Assembly (NCBI GenBank): GCA_902766215.1 | Contig: CACXCV010000057.1 | Coordinates: 1 to 8,158, forward strand | DNA: 8,158 nucleotides | Direction: 5' to 3' | Source: Oscillospiraceae bacterium | GTDB taxonomy: Bacteria; Bacillota; Clostridia; Oscillospirales; Oscillospiraceae | Part shown: one piece after another, positions 1-6,733 of the stretch | Position numbering within the stretch: the stretch's first letter is position 1 | Layout of the letters: every line of letters begins with the position of its first letter | The notes under the pieces: model-generated | Database searches by the model: none | Seen by the model: the letters and a program-made list of their open reading frames with translations, nothing else | What the model was told of the DNA's origin: nothing | Position numbers and translations under genes: made by a program

Positions 1-570
1 AAGCGCTGGTTTGCCCTGCTGGGCGTCGGTGTGGCGCTGGTGGTGTTTCTGGTCATCCGCTATCCCGCGCTGCTGGCGGCCTATGCCGGCGAGCGCATCA
101 CCGCCTGGCTGGACCCGTTTTCCGACCCTGGCGACAGCGGCTATCAGATTACCCAGTCGCTCTATGCCATTGGCTCGGGCGGCCTGCTGGGTCTGGGCCT
201 GGGAAAAAGCCGGCAGAAATATCTCTACCTGCCCGAGGAGCACAACGACTACATCTTCTCCATTGTCTGCGAGGAGCTGGGCTTTGTGGGCGCGATGGTC
301 ATCCTCACGCTGTTTGTCCTGCTGATCGTCCGGGGCTACTGGGTTGCCATGCGCGCTTCCGACCGCTATGGCATGCTGCTGGCGGGCGGCTTTACCACGC
401 TGCTGGCGCTGCAGGTGTTCTTCAACATCGGCGTGGTGACCAACTTTTTGCCGGCCACAGGCATCTCACTGCCATTTTTCTCCTATGGCGGCACGGCACT
501 GCTGATTCAGTTCGCCGAAATGGGCGTGATCCTCAGCGTGTCCAGGCAAAACAAAGCAAAATTGAAATGA
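1..570 (+). CDS. ftsW: Cell-division peptidoglycan glycosyltransferase FtsW (SEDS family), C-terminal part
   Basis: The reading frame is open from base 1, so the gene starts outside the window; 189 residues are visible. SEDS proteins are polytopic membrane enzymes that polymerise lipid II into glycan strands, FtsW at the division septum with a class B PBP. Seen here: the WLDPF stretch, the SLYAIGSGGLLGLGLG segment, then LPEEHNDYIF with Asp83 of the fragment at the place of the aspartate reported as catalytic in SEDS enzymes. The conserved end NIGVV..LP.TGISLPF.SYGG and the closing LSVSR follow. Several hydrophobic membrane segments flank these loops, and the tail after the last one is short. 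It ends 10 nt before murG, which points to co-transcription. The position next to murG favours FtsW or its sporulation paralogue SpoVE over RodA; the fragment alone cannot separate FtsW from SpoVE. Confidence 0.93.
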   Translation, partial: KRWFALLGVGVALVVFLVIRYPALLAAYAGERITAWLDPFSDPGDSGYQITQSLYAIGSGGLLGLGLGKSRQKYLYLPEEHNDYIFSIVCEELGFVGAMVILTLFVLLIVRGYWVAMRASDRYGMLLAGGFTTLLALQVFFNIGVVTNFLPATGISLPFFSYGGTALLIQFAEMGVILSVSRQNKAKLK

Positions 571-580
571 GGGCTGCGCA

Positions 581-1702
581 GTGAACGTGATCTTTACCTG
601 CGGCGGCACCGGCGGACACATCAACCCGGCCATCGCCGTGGCAAACCTGCTGCGGGAGCGCCGCCCGGAGACGAAGATCCTCTTCGTCGGGGCGGAGGAC
701 GGCATGGAGAACAAGCTGGTGCCCATAGCCGGCTACGAGCTGGAAACACTGAAGATCTCCAACTTTCAGCGCAGAATGACGCCCGCCGGACTCTGGCACA
801 ATGTTGTGACCGCGGCGCACATTGCCGGCTCGCTGAAGAAGGCCGGCCGGCTGATCGACCGCTTCCAGCCGGACATCATTATCGGCACCGGCGGCTATGC
901 CAGCTTTCCCACGCTGAAGATGGGCACGCAGAAGAAGATTCCCACCCTGGTTCACGAGTCCAACGCCGTGCCCGGCCTGGCCACGCGCCTGGTGGCCGAC
1001 GAGGTGGACCGGATTATGGTCTCGTTCCCTGAGAGCCGCAGCCGATACCGCCACCCGGAGCGCGTGGTGGTTACCGGCACGCCGGTGCGCAGCGAGTTTA
1101 TCTTTACCACCCGTGCCGCGGCGCGGCGTGAGCTGGGGCTGGATGACCGCCCACTGGTGGTGTCCTACTGGGGTTCGCTGGGCGCGCGGGAGATGAACAA
1201 GGTCATTGCGCAGTTTATGGCGCTGGAGAGCGAACAGGATGCGTTTTATCACATCCACGCCACCGGTTCGTTCGGCTGGCGCTGGATGCCGGACTTCGTC
1301 CGCGAGCAGGGCGTCGATCTGGCAGCGCACCCCAACATTCGCATGCAGGAGTATATCCACAACATGCCCACGGTGATGGCTGCGGCCGACCTAGTGATCT
1401 GCCGGGCGGGCGCCTCGACCATCAGCGAGGTGGAGGCGGCGGCCACGCCCTGCATTATGGTGCCCTCGCCCAACGTGACCGAGCACCATCAGGAGCGCAA
1501 TGCCGAGGTGCTGGCCCAGCGGGGCATGGCACTGGTTCTGCCGGAGGCAGAGTGCAGCGGCCAGCGCCTGTATGAAACAGTGGCAGAACTGCTGGCCCAT
1601 CCGGAGCGGCTGGAGACTATGCGTAAGGCCCAGCAGCGCGGCGCGGTGCTGGATTCCGCCGAGCGGATCTATCAGCTGGTCCTGGAGCTGGCAAAGAAAT
1701 AA
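581..1702 (+). CDS. murG: MurG, UDP-GlcNAc:undecaprenyl-PP-MurNAc-pentapeptide GlcNAc transferase
   Basis: MurG adds GlcNAc to lipid I, giving lipid II, on the cytoplasmic face of the membrane. The 373-residue protein has the two Rossmann domains of GT-B family GT28. The N-terminal glycine loop GGTGGH is at residues 8-13 and HESNAVPG at 125-132. The C-domain loop is WGSLGA at 197-202. The UDP-GlcNAc site CRAGASTISE is at 274-283, with Glu283 at the place of the E. coli residue that contacts the nucleotide, followed by HHQERNA. The start is GTG at 581, with GAGGG at 569-573 overlapping the ftsW stop region, 7 nt ahead. The loop that usually reads GGSxGA has Trp197 in place of the first glycine. 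Length is slightly above the usual 350-360. It sits in an operon with ftsW upstream and murA 52 nt downstream. Confidence 0.97.
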   Translation: MNVIFTCGGTGGHINPAIAVANLLRERRPETKILFVGAEDGMENKLVPIAGYELETLKISNFQRRMTPAGLWHNVVTAAHIAGSLKKAGRLIDRFQPDIIIGTGGYASFPTLKMGTQKKIPTLVHESNAVPGLATRLVADEVDRIMVSFPESRSRYRHPERVVVTGTPVRSEFIFTTRAAARRELGLDDRPLVVSYWGSLGAREMNKVIAQFMALESEQDAFYHIHATGSFGWRWMPDFVREQGVDLAAHPNIRMQEYIHNMPTVMAAADLVICRAGASTISEVEAAATPCIMVPSPNVTEHHQERNAEVLAQRGMALVLPEAECSGQRLYETVAELLAHPERLETMRKAQQRGAVLDSAERIYQLVLELAKK

Positions 1703-1754
1703 CACTTCCCGCCGGCGCGGCATAGGATACCGAAACCGAGTGTGGAGGTGTGCG

Positions 1755-3041
1755 ATGCAGGCGTTGGTGATTGAAGGAATGCATCCCCTGCGGGGGAGCG
1801 TTCCAGTTCACGGAAGCAAGAACGGCGCGCTGCCGTTGCTGGCGGCGGCCCTGCTGGCGCCGGGGCGGACGGTGCTGCACCATTGTCCCCGGCTGACCGA
1901 TGTGCAGACCACGATGGAGATCCTGCGGCATCTGGGGGCCGGCTGCGGCTGGGAGGGCGAGACCCTGTGGGTCGATGCCTCTGCCGTGACGGGCACGGCC
2001 ATTCCGGAGGAGCTGATGCGCCGGCAGCGGGCGTCGGTGCTGTTTCTGGGGGCGCTGCTGGCCCGCTGCGGCGAGGCCACGCTCTCGACCCCCGGCGGCT
2101 GCGCCCTGGGCGAACGCCCGGTGGACCTGCATCTGTCGCTGCTGCGGCAGCTGGGTGCAGAGGTCGGGCAGCAGGGCGACCGGATTTTCTGCCGGGGCGC
2201 GGCGCTGCCCGGCGGCGAGGCCTATCTGCCCTATCCCAGCGTGGGCGCGACGGAGAACTTTCTCCTAGCGGCGCAGGGCTGCGCTGGCCCGTCGCGGCTG
2301 CTGGGCGCGGCTATGGAGCCGGAGATCGGCGAGCTGGCAGAGCTGCTGCGCGCCATGGGCGCGCAGATTGAAGGAGTCGGGACGCCGGTGCTGACGGTGT
2401 ATCCGGCCGGAGCGCTTCGCAGTGCAGAGCATACGGTGCGGGCTGACCGGATCGAGGCGGCCACGCTGCTGTGCGCGGCGGTGTCTGCCGGCGGCGAGGT
2501 GGAACTGACCGGGGTGGAGCCGTCTGCGCTGCAGCCGGTGCTGGATGTACTGTGGCAGACCGGCAGCGAGATCCGCTGCACGGACTCGTCGGTGCGGCTC
2601 CGCGCCCCGGAGCGGCCCCGCGCACCCGAACGAGTGGTGACGGCTCCGTGGCCCGGCTTTCCCACCGATGCGCAGGCCCCGCTGATGGCGGCGCTGCTGC
2701 GCTGCCGCGGCACGGCGCAGATCCGTGAGCAGGTGTTTCAAAGCCGCTTTCACCACGTGCCGGAGCTGCGGCGCATGGGCGCGGCCATTGAGACTGACGG
2801 GCCGCTGGCAACCATTACCGGCGTGCCGTCGCTGCGCGGCACGCATTTGCAGGGCTGCGAACTGCGCGGCACCGCCGCGCTGGCGGTCGCCGCCCTGGGC
2901 GCCGAGGGAGAGAGTGTGGTGACTGGGCTGGAATTCCTGGACCGAGGCTATGAAAACATAAAAAATTTACTTTCAGAGCTGGGCGCGGCAATAAAACGGG
3001 TGGAAATTTCGCCGGATGTAGTGTATAATAGGATACCATAG
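1755..3041 (+). CDS. murA: MurA, UDP-N-acetylglucosamine 1-carboxyvinyltransferase
   Basis: MurA transfers enolpyruvate from PEP to UDP-GlcNAc, the committed cytoplasmic step of peptidoglycan synthesis and the target of fosfomycin. The 428-residue protein matches the EPSP-synthase-like family with its key residues in place: Lys22-Asn23 in SKNGALP, the RAS motif near 92, Cys116 in PGGCALGERPVDLH (the fosfomycin-reactive cysteine, so sensitivity is expected), SVGATEN, Asp305 in FPTDAQ, Arg331 in SRFHHVPEL and Arg397 in LDRGY. ATG 1755 is chosen because GGAGG lies at 1744-1748; the frame is open further upstream to 1500, but that overlaps murG. Clostridia often carry two MurA copies and this one's rank among them cannot be told here. 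The gene stands where Bacillus subtilis has murB. Its last about 30 codons use codons rare in the rest of the gene and overlap a putative promoter. Confidence 0.96.
   Translation: MQALVIEGMHPLRGSVPVHGSKNGALPLLAAALLAPGRTVLHHCPRLTDVQTTMEILRHLGAGCGWEGETLWVDASAVTGTAIPEELMRRQRASVLFLGALLARCGEATLSTPGGCALGERPVDLHLSLLRQLGAEVGQQGDRIFCRGAALPGGEAYLPYPSVGATENFLLAAQGCAGPSRLLGAAMEPEIGELAELLRAMGAQIEGVGTPVLTVYPAGALRSAEHTVRADRIEAATLLCAAVSAGGEVELTGVEPSALQPVLDVLWQTGSEIRCTDSSVRLRAPERPRAPERVVTAPWPGFPTDAQAPLMAALLRCRGTAQIREQVFQSRFHHVPELRRMGAAIETDGPLATITGVPSLRGTHLQGCELRGTAALAVAALGAEGESVVTGLEFLDRGYENIKNLLSELGAAIKRVEISPDVVYNRIP
3001..3029 (+). promoter_or_regulatory. Putative sigma-A type promoter inside the end of murA, for ftsQ
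   Basis: A perfect -10 box TATAAT is at 3024-3029 and a -35-like TGGAAA (4 of 6 to TTGACA) at 3001-3006, with a 17-nt spacer. An A/T-rich stretch at about 2952-2973 could act as an upstream element, though it is somewhat far from the -35. Transcription would begin near 3036, giving a leader of about 48 nt before ftsQ. The boxes lie in murA codons TAT AAT. That consensus-like boxes occur in otherwise GC-rich coding DNA is what supports the call; no experiment backs it. Confidence 0.5.
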
Positions 3042-3046
3042 CAACA

Positions 3047-3070
3047 GCGGCGGCCGGATAACGGCGCCGC
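3047..3070 (+). other. Leader hairpin immediately before the ftsQ ribosome binding site
   Basis: GCGGCG (3047-3052) pairs with CGCCGC (3065-3070). After one bulged G (3053), CCG (3054-3056) pairs with CGG (3062-3064) around the loop GATAA. The structure ends 2 nt before the Shine-Dalgarno GGAGGG at 3073-3078. No T-run follows, so it does not look like a terminator. It may stabilise the 5' end of a processed or separately initiated ftsQ mRNA, or tune access to the ribosome binding site; both roles are inference. Confidence 0.45.
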
Positions 3071-3083
3071 ACGGAGGGATTCC

Positions 3084-3845
3084 ATGGCGTTTATGCGACC
3101 CGGCCGGGAGCGGTCTCCCAGGAGCCGCGGCTTTTTGGCAAAGCTGCTGACGCTTGTCGCAATTGTGGCGGCGGCAGTCTTTGGCGTGACGGTGTTCTTT
3201 CAGGTGAACACGTTTGAAATTCACGGCGTTGAAAACTATTCCGAGGATGCGGTGATCATCGCCTCCGGCATCGAGCTGGGGCAGAGCATCCTTCTGGTGG
3301 ACAAAAGCAAGGTGGCCAGCCAGATCAACACCCGCCTGCCCTATGTGCAGTCGGTGCAGATCGAGCGGCGGCTGCCCGGTACGGTGGTCATCACCGTCAC
3401 CGAGGGCAAGGCGGCTGCGTCCGTCCGGTCGGAATACGACGAATATTGGCTCATCGACGACAAGGGCAAGCTGATGGAGCAGGTAAACGAAGACCGCGCG
3501 GCCTCGGTGACGCAGATCAGCGGCGTGTCCGCACTGCTGCCGGTGGCGGGCGACCAGATTCGCCTGAGCCAGGAGGATCAGCAGCGGCTGGACGTGGCGC
3601 TGGAGCTGCTGCAGCAGCTGGAGCGCTATGACCTGGCCGGGCAGATTGTCAGCATTGACGTAACCCAGCTGTACAACATTGTCATGTACTATACCGACCA
3701 GTTCGAAATTCAGCTGGGCAGCACGGAGGAACTGGACTATAAGATCAAATATCTGGCCTATGCGCTGGAGAGCCTGGACGGAAAGAGCGGCCTGATCGAC
3801 CTGACCTTTGATCAGGACCGGATCGCGCGCTTCCTGCCGTGGTAA
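3084..3845 (+). CDS. ftsQ: Cell division protein FtsQ/DivIB
   Basis: FtsQ (DivIB in Gram-positives) is a bitopic membrane protein that forms a divisome subcomplex with FtsB/DivIC and FtsL and helps control septal wall synthesis. The 253-residue protein has the expected plan. A short basic cytoplasmic tail (residues 1-17) is followed by one membrane helix at about 18-39. A POTRA domain spans about 42-110, opening with F.IHGVENYS and closing with LPYVQSVQIERRLPGTVVITVTEG, the family hallmark. A beta domain from about 115 runs to the C-terminus. ATG 3084 follows GGAGGG (3073-3078) with a 5-nt spacer. It lies 42 nt after murA and 103 nt before ftsZ. DivIB proteins often have longer cytoplasmic tails, so this is a compact form. 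Sequence conservation in the family is low and the call rests on architecture plus neighbours. Confidence 0.9.
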   Translation: MAFMRPGRERSPRSRGFLAKLLTLVAIVAAAVFGVTVFFQVNTFEIHGVENYSEDAVIIASGIELGQSILLVDKSKVASQINTRLPYVQSVQIERRLPGTVVITVTEGKAAASVRSEYDEYWLIDDKGKLMEQVNEDRAASVTQISGVSALLPVAGDQIRLSQEDQQRLDVALELLQQLERYDLAGQIVSIDVTQLYNIVMYYTDQFEIQLGSTEELDYKIKYLAYALESLDGKSGLIDLTFDQDRIARFLPW

Positions 3846-3948
3846 TCCGGCGGCAAAGACCGGCTGTGCACGCATGAAACCCCGGCGCAGGGAAACACTA
3901 TAAGTAAAAGCCGGCACCGGCATGACTAATACATAGGAGGAAACAAAA
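3846..3948 (+). promoter_or_regulatory. ftsQ-ftsZ intergenic region with strong ftsZ ribosome binding site
   Basis: This 103-nt gap holds no gene; in particular ftsA is absent. A perfect AGGAGG at 3935-3940 with an A-rich 8-nt spacer precedes ftsZ ATG 3949, the strongest translation signal in the window and fitting for an abundant protein. A -10-like TATAAG is at 3899-3904, but no convincing -35 stands at the right distance, so a promoter here is only possible. A short palindrome, GCCGG-CA-CCGGC, is at 3910-3921; in such GC-rich DNA it may be chance. Confidence 0.6.
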
Positions 3949-5049
3949 ATGGCGGATCTGAATCAGGAAAGAATCGTAAACATTAAGATCATCGGCGTGG
4001 GCGGCGCCGGCAATAACGTCATCAATCGCATGGTCGAGGCCGGGATTGAGGGCGTGGAATTCATCGCTGTGAACACGGACCGGCAGGATCTGGAAAAGTC
4101 GAAGGCGGCAACCAAGGTTCAGATCGGCGAAAAGCTGACCGGCGGCATGGGCGCAGGCTCCAAGCCCGAGGTGGGCAAAAAGTCGGCTGAGGAGAGCCGC
4201 GCGGCCATCGCGCAGATTCTGTCCGACGCGGACATGGTCTTTATCACTGCCGGCATGGGCGGCGGCACCGGCACCGGCGCGGCCCCCATCATCGCGGACC
4301 TGGCCCGCGAGGCCGGCATCCTCACCGTCGGCGTGGTTACCAAGCCTTTCCGCTTTGAGGGCGCGCGCCGCATGGCCCAGGCTGACGAGGGCATTGCCCA
4401 GTTGGAGGATAAGGTTGACTCGCTGGTGATTATCCCCAACGAGCGGCTGAAGTATGTCACCGACCAAAAGATCACCTTTGCCAACGCCTTCGGCATTGCC
4501 GACGATGTGCTCAAGCAGGCCGTGACCAGCATCTCCGAGCTGGTGGGCTATTCCACAGGCGTGCTGATCCACCTGGACTTTGCCGACGTGACGGCGATTA
4601 TGAAGGAAGCCGGTCACGCGCATATGGGCGTGGGCCGCGCCTCCGGCCGGGAGAAGGCCACCGAGGCCGCCCAGATGGCCGTTGCCAGCCCGCTGCTGGA
4701 GACCTCCATCGCCGGGGCCAAGCGCGTGCTGATCAACATTACCGGCGCCATGGATCTGGGTCTGGACGATGTCGAGTCTGCGGCCGGGATCGTCATGGAG
4801 GCCGCGCATCCCGACGCCAACATCATCTTCGGCGCCGCCTTTGACGAGACCTTTGAGGACGAGATGGTCGTTACCGTCATCGCCGCCGGCTTTGACGACA
4901 TGGAGCAGAACAAGCAGGCCGCTGTGCGGCCCGGCGTGTTCAGCACCGCTGCGGCCCAGGCCCAGCAGGCTGCCGCCGCCGCGCCCGCGGCCCCGGCCGA
5001 GGACGTGTCCGACATCGACGAGATTTTCAAGATTTTCAACCGCGACTGA
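3949..5049 (+). CDS. ftsZ: Cell division GTPase FtsZ
   Basis: FtsZ is the tubulin-like GTPase that polymerises into the Z ring and recruits the divisome. The 366-residue protein shows GVGGAGNN (16-23), NTD at about 42-44, the tubulin signature GGGTGTG (104-110), and FEGARR with Glu137 and Arg141 near the nucleotide. The catalytic T7 loop retains Asp210 and Asp213 (LDFADV). The C-terminal activation domain follows. An Ala/Gln/Pro-rich linker of only about 30 residues then leads to the end peptide DIDEIFKIFNRD. Two oddities: the T7 residue that is Asn in nearly all FtsZ is His208, and the segment just before it (VGYSTG) is two residues longer than in B. subtilis FtsZ. The final peptide differs from the usual D-I-P-x-F-L-R type that binds FtsA and SepF. 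The gene ends the cluster, with a terminator 30 nt downstream. Confidence 0.98.
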   Translation: MADLNQERIVNIKIIGVGGAGNNVINRMVEAGIEGVEFIAVNTDRQDLEKSKAATKVQIGEKLTGGMGAGSKPEVGKKSAEESRAAIAQILSDADMVFITAGMGGGTGTGAAPIIADLAREAGILTVGVVTKPFRFEGARRMAQADEGIAQLEDKVDSLVIIPNERLKYVTDQKITFANAFGIADDVLKQAVTSISELVGYSTGVLIHLDFADVTAIMKEAGHAHMGVGRASGREKATEAAQMAVASPLLETSIAGAKRVLINITGAMDLGLDDVESAAGIVMEAAHPDANIIFGAAFDETFEDEMVVTVIAAGFDDMEQNKQAAVRPGVFSTAAAQAQQAAAAAPAAPAEDVSDIDEIFKIFNRD

Positions 5050-5078
5050 TTGCCGGCCGCAGAAAACCTGCATGATTT

Positions 5079-5114
5079 ATCGCCCCATCCGCTTGCGGAT
5101 GGGGCGATGTTTTG
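5079..5114 (+). terminator. Rho-independent terminator of the ftsZ cluster
   Basis: CGCCCCATCCG (5081-5091) pairs perfectly with CGGATGGGGCG (5096-5106) around a CTTG loop, a tetraloop type known to be very stable when closed by G-C as here. Two more A-T/T-A pairs extend it to 5079-5108. The T-rich run TGTTTTGT follows at 5108-5115. It starts 30 nt after the ftsZ stop. On the minus strand no strong T-run follows at once, so it serves mainly the + strand but could also slow transcription coming from the convergent flippase gene. Confidence 0.9.
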
Positions 5115-5144
5115 TCTGGGGAGCGGGTGAAAGGGCCTGCCGAT

Positions 5145-5196
5145 GCCCGCGCCTGCCGGATGGCAGGCGCGGGCGCTTGCCGGATGGCAGGCGCGG
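5145..5196. repeat. Two tandem 19-bp direct repeats, each forming a stem-loop
   Basis: A 19-bp unit beginning TGCCGGATGGCAGG occurs at 5154-5172 and again, identically, at 5178-5196, with a 24-bp period. Copy 1 is the core of a long perfect inverted repeat: 5145-5157 pairs with 5162-5174 around GGAT, 13 bp. Copy 2 makes a 9-bp stem (5173-5181 with 5186-5194, one G-T pair) with the same GGAT loop. A weaker related piece starts at 5138. The block lies between the ftsZ terminator and the stop of the convergent flippase gene. It may be a 3' end structure of the flippase mRNA, although no good T-run follows on that strand. Confidence 0.75.
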
Positions 5197-5215
5197 CGGT
5201 GCGCGCTGCCATGCA

Positions 5216-6730
5216 TTACCGGGCGGCTGCCTGCCCGGCGGCCCGGCGGCGGAGAATCCCGGCCAGCCAGCGCAGCTGCGCTGCGTCCACCGCGCCCGTC
5301 AGCCGCAGCAGCAGCGCCAGCAGTAGCAGGTAGCACCCGGCGACGGCATACATGCCCCGCAGCTGCGCGGCGGCCAGAGCCGCCGCAGCGGTTGAGAGCG
5401 CCAGCCGCAGGACAAAGCCCCAGTCGGGCCGATAGTCCGTCACGCGCAGCAGCCGCGCGATGGACAGATAGAAGTTGACGGCATGGGTGATGGTAAAGGT
5501 CCAGAAATATCCCCCAAGCCCCCAGCGGGGCAGGGACACGAATAGAAACACCACGTCGAGAATGGATGTAAAGGTGTTATACCGGGCTGAATGAACCTGC
5601 TGCAGCAACCCCTTGAGCATGCCGTCTACAATGGCGTCCATATAGAGCAGAAACACCAGCGGCGCAAACTGGCGCAGGAACACGCCGGCCTCGCCGCTGT
5701 GATAGAGTGCCTGGGACAGCGGCGCGGCGATGAGCCACAGCACCCCGGCCACGGCGGCGGAAAAAATCAGCCCCCAGTGGGCGCACTGACGCACCACGTG
5801 GCAGATGCGGGCGCGGTTGCTGGTGGCCCGGCGGTGGCTCAGCTCCGGCACCAGCAGGTCGGACACGGCGGAGAGCACGCAGGAGGGAAACATCAGCACC
5901 GGGAACACCATGCCGTGAATGGTGCCATAGGAGGCGATGGCGGCGCTGCCGGAGGCGCCGTACTGCCGCAGTCCCCAGGGAATGAGAAAGTGCTCGACGG
6001 TGGTCAGCCCGGCGCGCAGGTCGTCGCTGACCGACAGGGGCAGCGCCAGCTGCAGCAGCCGCCGGCCCATGGGCGGCGCGCTGCCGGCCGGCTGGGCGCG
6101 GCTGTCGCGGCGATACATGCCATAAAGCACGGCCACGCTCAGCGCCGTCCCCACGGCGCTGCCGCCGATGATGCTCAGACAGCCGCGCTCCACGTCGGCC
6201 CCGGCCCAGAGCGTCAGCAGCGCGGCGGTGACGCCGATGTCCATCAGCCGGTCGGCAAACTGAACCGCCACCAGCCGCCCCACGCGGTCGGTGGCGGTGA
6301 AATATCCGCCCAACACGCCCCACAGGCAGGTCAGCGGCAGCGTCCAGCCCAGTACGCGGATGGAGCTGGCGGTGCGCATGTCGCCCAGCCAGTGCTCCGC
6401 CGCCGCATCGGCCAGGCGGACCGTCAGCAGCCCCACCAGGGCGCTGGACAGCAGCGCATAGCGCAGGCAGGCGGTCATGGCCCGGCGCACGCCGGCCATC
6501 CGGCGAAAGCCATATTCCTCGGCCACCAGACAGGTGGCCGCCACACGGCTGCCGGCGGCGCCCAGCACGGCGGCCAGCATGCCCACGGTGTTGATCAGCG
6601 TCAGCAGGCCGATTCCGCCGGCGCCGATCCGCCCCACCAGATAGACCTGAAACACCATCGACACGCCGCGCATGAGCAGGTTGGCCCCGGTCAGCAGCAG
6701 CGCATCGTAAAAAAAGCTTCGTCTTGCCAT
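5216..6730 (-). CDS. SpoVB-like polysaccharide/lipid-linked oligosaccharide flippase (MOP superfamily)
   Basis: This is a 504-residue, almost wholly hydrophobic protein with about 12-14 predicted membrane helices, for example near 9-31, 38-60, 88-106, 121-143 and 186-206. Short charged loops separate them, and a hydrophilic bridge at about 207-222 divides the two halves. Length and layout fit the MOP superfamily flippases (SpoVB/Wzx/MurJ type), which move lipid-linked sugars across the membrane. The second half holds a DDLRAGLTTVEHFLIPWGL stretch (236-254) and a VSDLLVPELS stretch (289-298), which I recall as typical of clostridial SpoVB-like proteins. The substrate cannot be read from sequence: lipid II, spore cortex precursor or a teichoic or capsular intermediate are all possible. 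The start ATG 6730 follows GGAGG on the minus strand. It lies 52 nt downstream of the M23 peptidase gene and probably shares its transcript, and it converges on ftsZ. Confidence 0.85.
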   Translation of the reverse strand: MARRSFFYDALLLTGANLLMRGVSMVFQVYLVGRIGAGGIGLLTLINTVGMLAAVLGAAGSRVAATCLVAEEYGFRRMAGVRRAMTACLRYALLSSALVGLLTVRLADAAAEHWLGDMRTASSIRVLGWTLPLTCLWGVLGGYFTATDRVGRLVAVQFADRLMDIGVTAALLTLWAGADVERGCLSIIGGSAVGTALSVAVLYGMYRRDSRAQPAGSAPPMGRRLLQLALPLSVSDDLRAGLTTVEHFLIPWGLRQYGASGSAAIASYGTIHGMVFPVLMFPSCVLSAVSDLLVPELSHRRATSNRARICHVVRQCAHWGLIFSAAVAGVLWLIAAPLSQALYHSGEAGVFLRQFAPLVFLLYMDAIVDGMLKGLLQQVHSARYNTFTSILDVVFLFVSLPRWGLGGYFWTFTITHAVNFYLSIARLLRVTDYRPDWGFVLRLALSTAAAALAAAQLRGMYAVAGCYLLLLALLLRLTGAVDAAQLRWLAGILRRRAAGQAAAR

Positions 6731-6733
6731 GGC

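Noticed and set aside
533..1360. Long minus-strand open frame opposite murG (275 codons)
   Set aside because: It lies fully antisense to a clear murG, its translation is low-complexity and resembles no family, and such frames are common opposite GC-rich genes.
1500..1754. N-terminal extension of murA to 1500
   Set aside because: It overlaps the end of murG in another frame; ATG 1755 with GGAGG gives the standard MurA N-terminus with Lys22-Asn23.
1722..3037. The 10-mer ATAGGATACC at 1722-1731 and 3028-3037, upstream of murA and ftsQ
   Set aside because: Ten-base repeats are expected by chance in a window this size, the distances to the start codons differ, and the first copy has no good -35.
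3866..3904. Promoter in front of ftsZ using TATAAG at 3899
   Set aside because: No hexamer at 16-18 nt upstream matches the -35 box better than about 2 of 6, so it was not called as a separate promoter.
3898..5073. Minus-strand open frame of 391 codons covering ftsZ
   Set aside because: It mirrors ftsZ codon use (Gly/His/Ala/Leu-rich), has no family features and would overlap a certain gene completely.
5138..5200. Possible CRISPR array
   Set aside because: There are only two exact units with a 5-bp gap, no spacers of normal length, and no cas genes.
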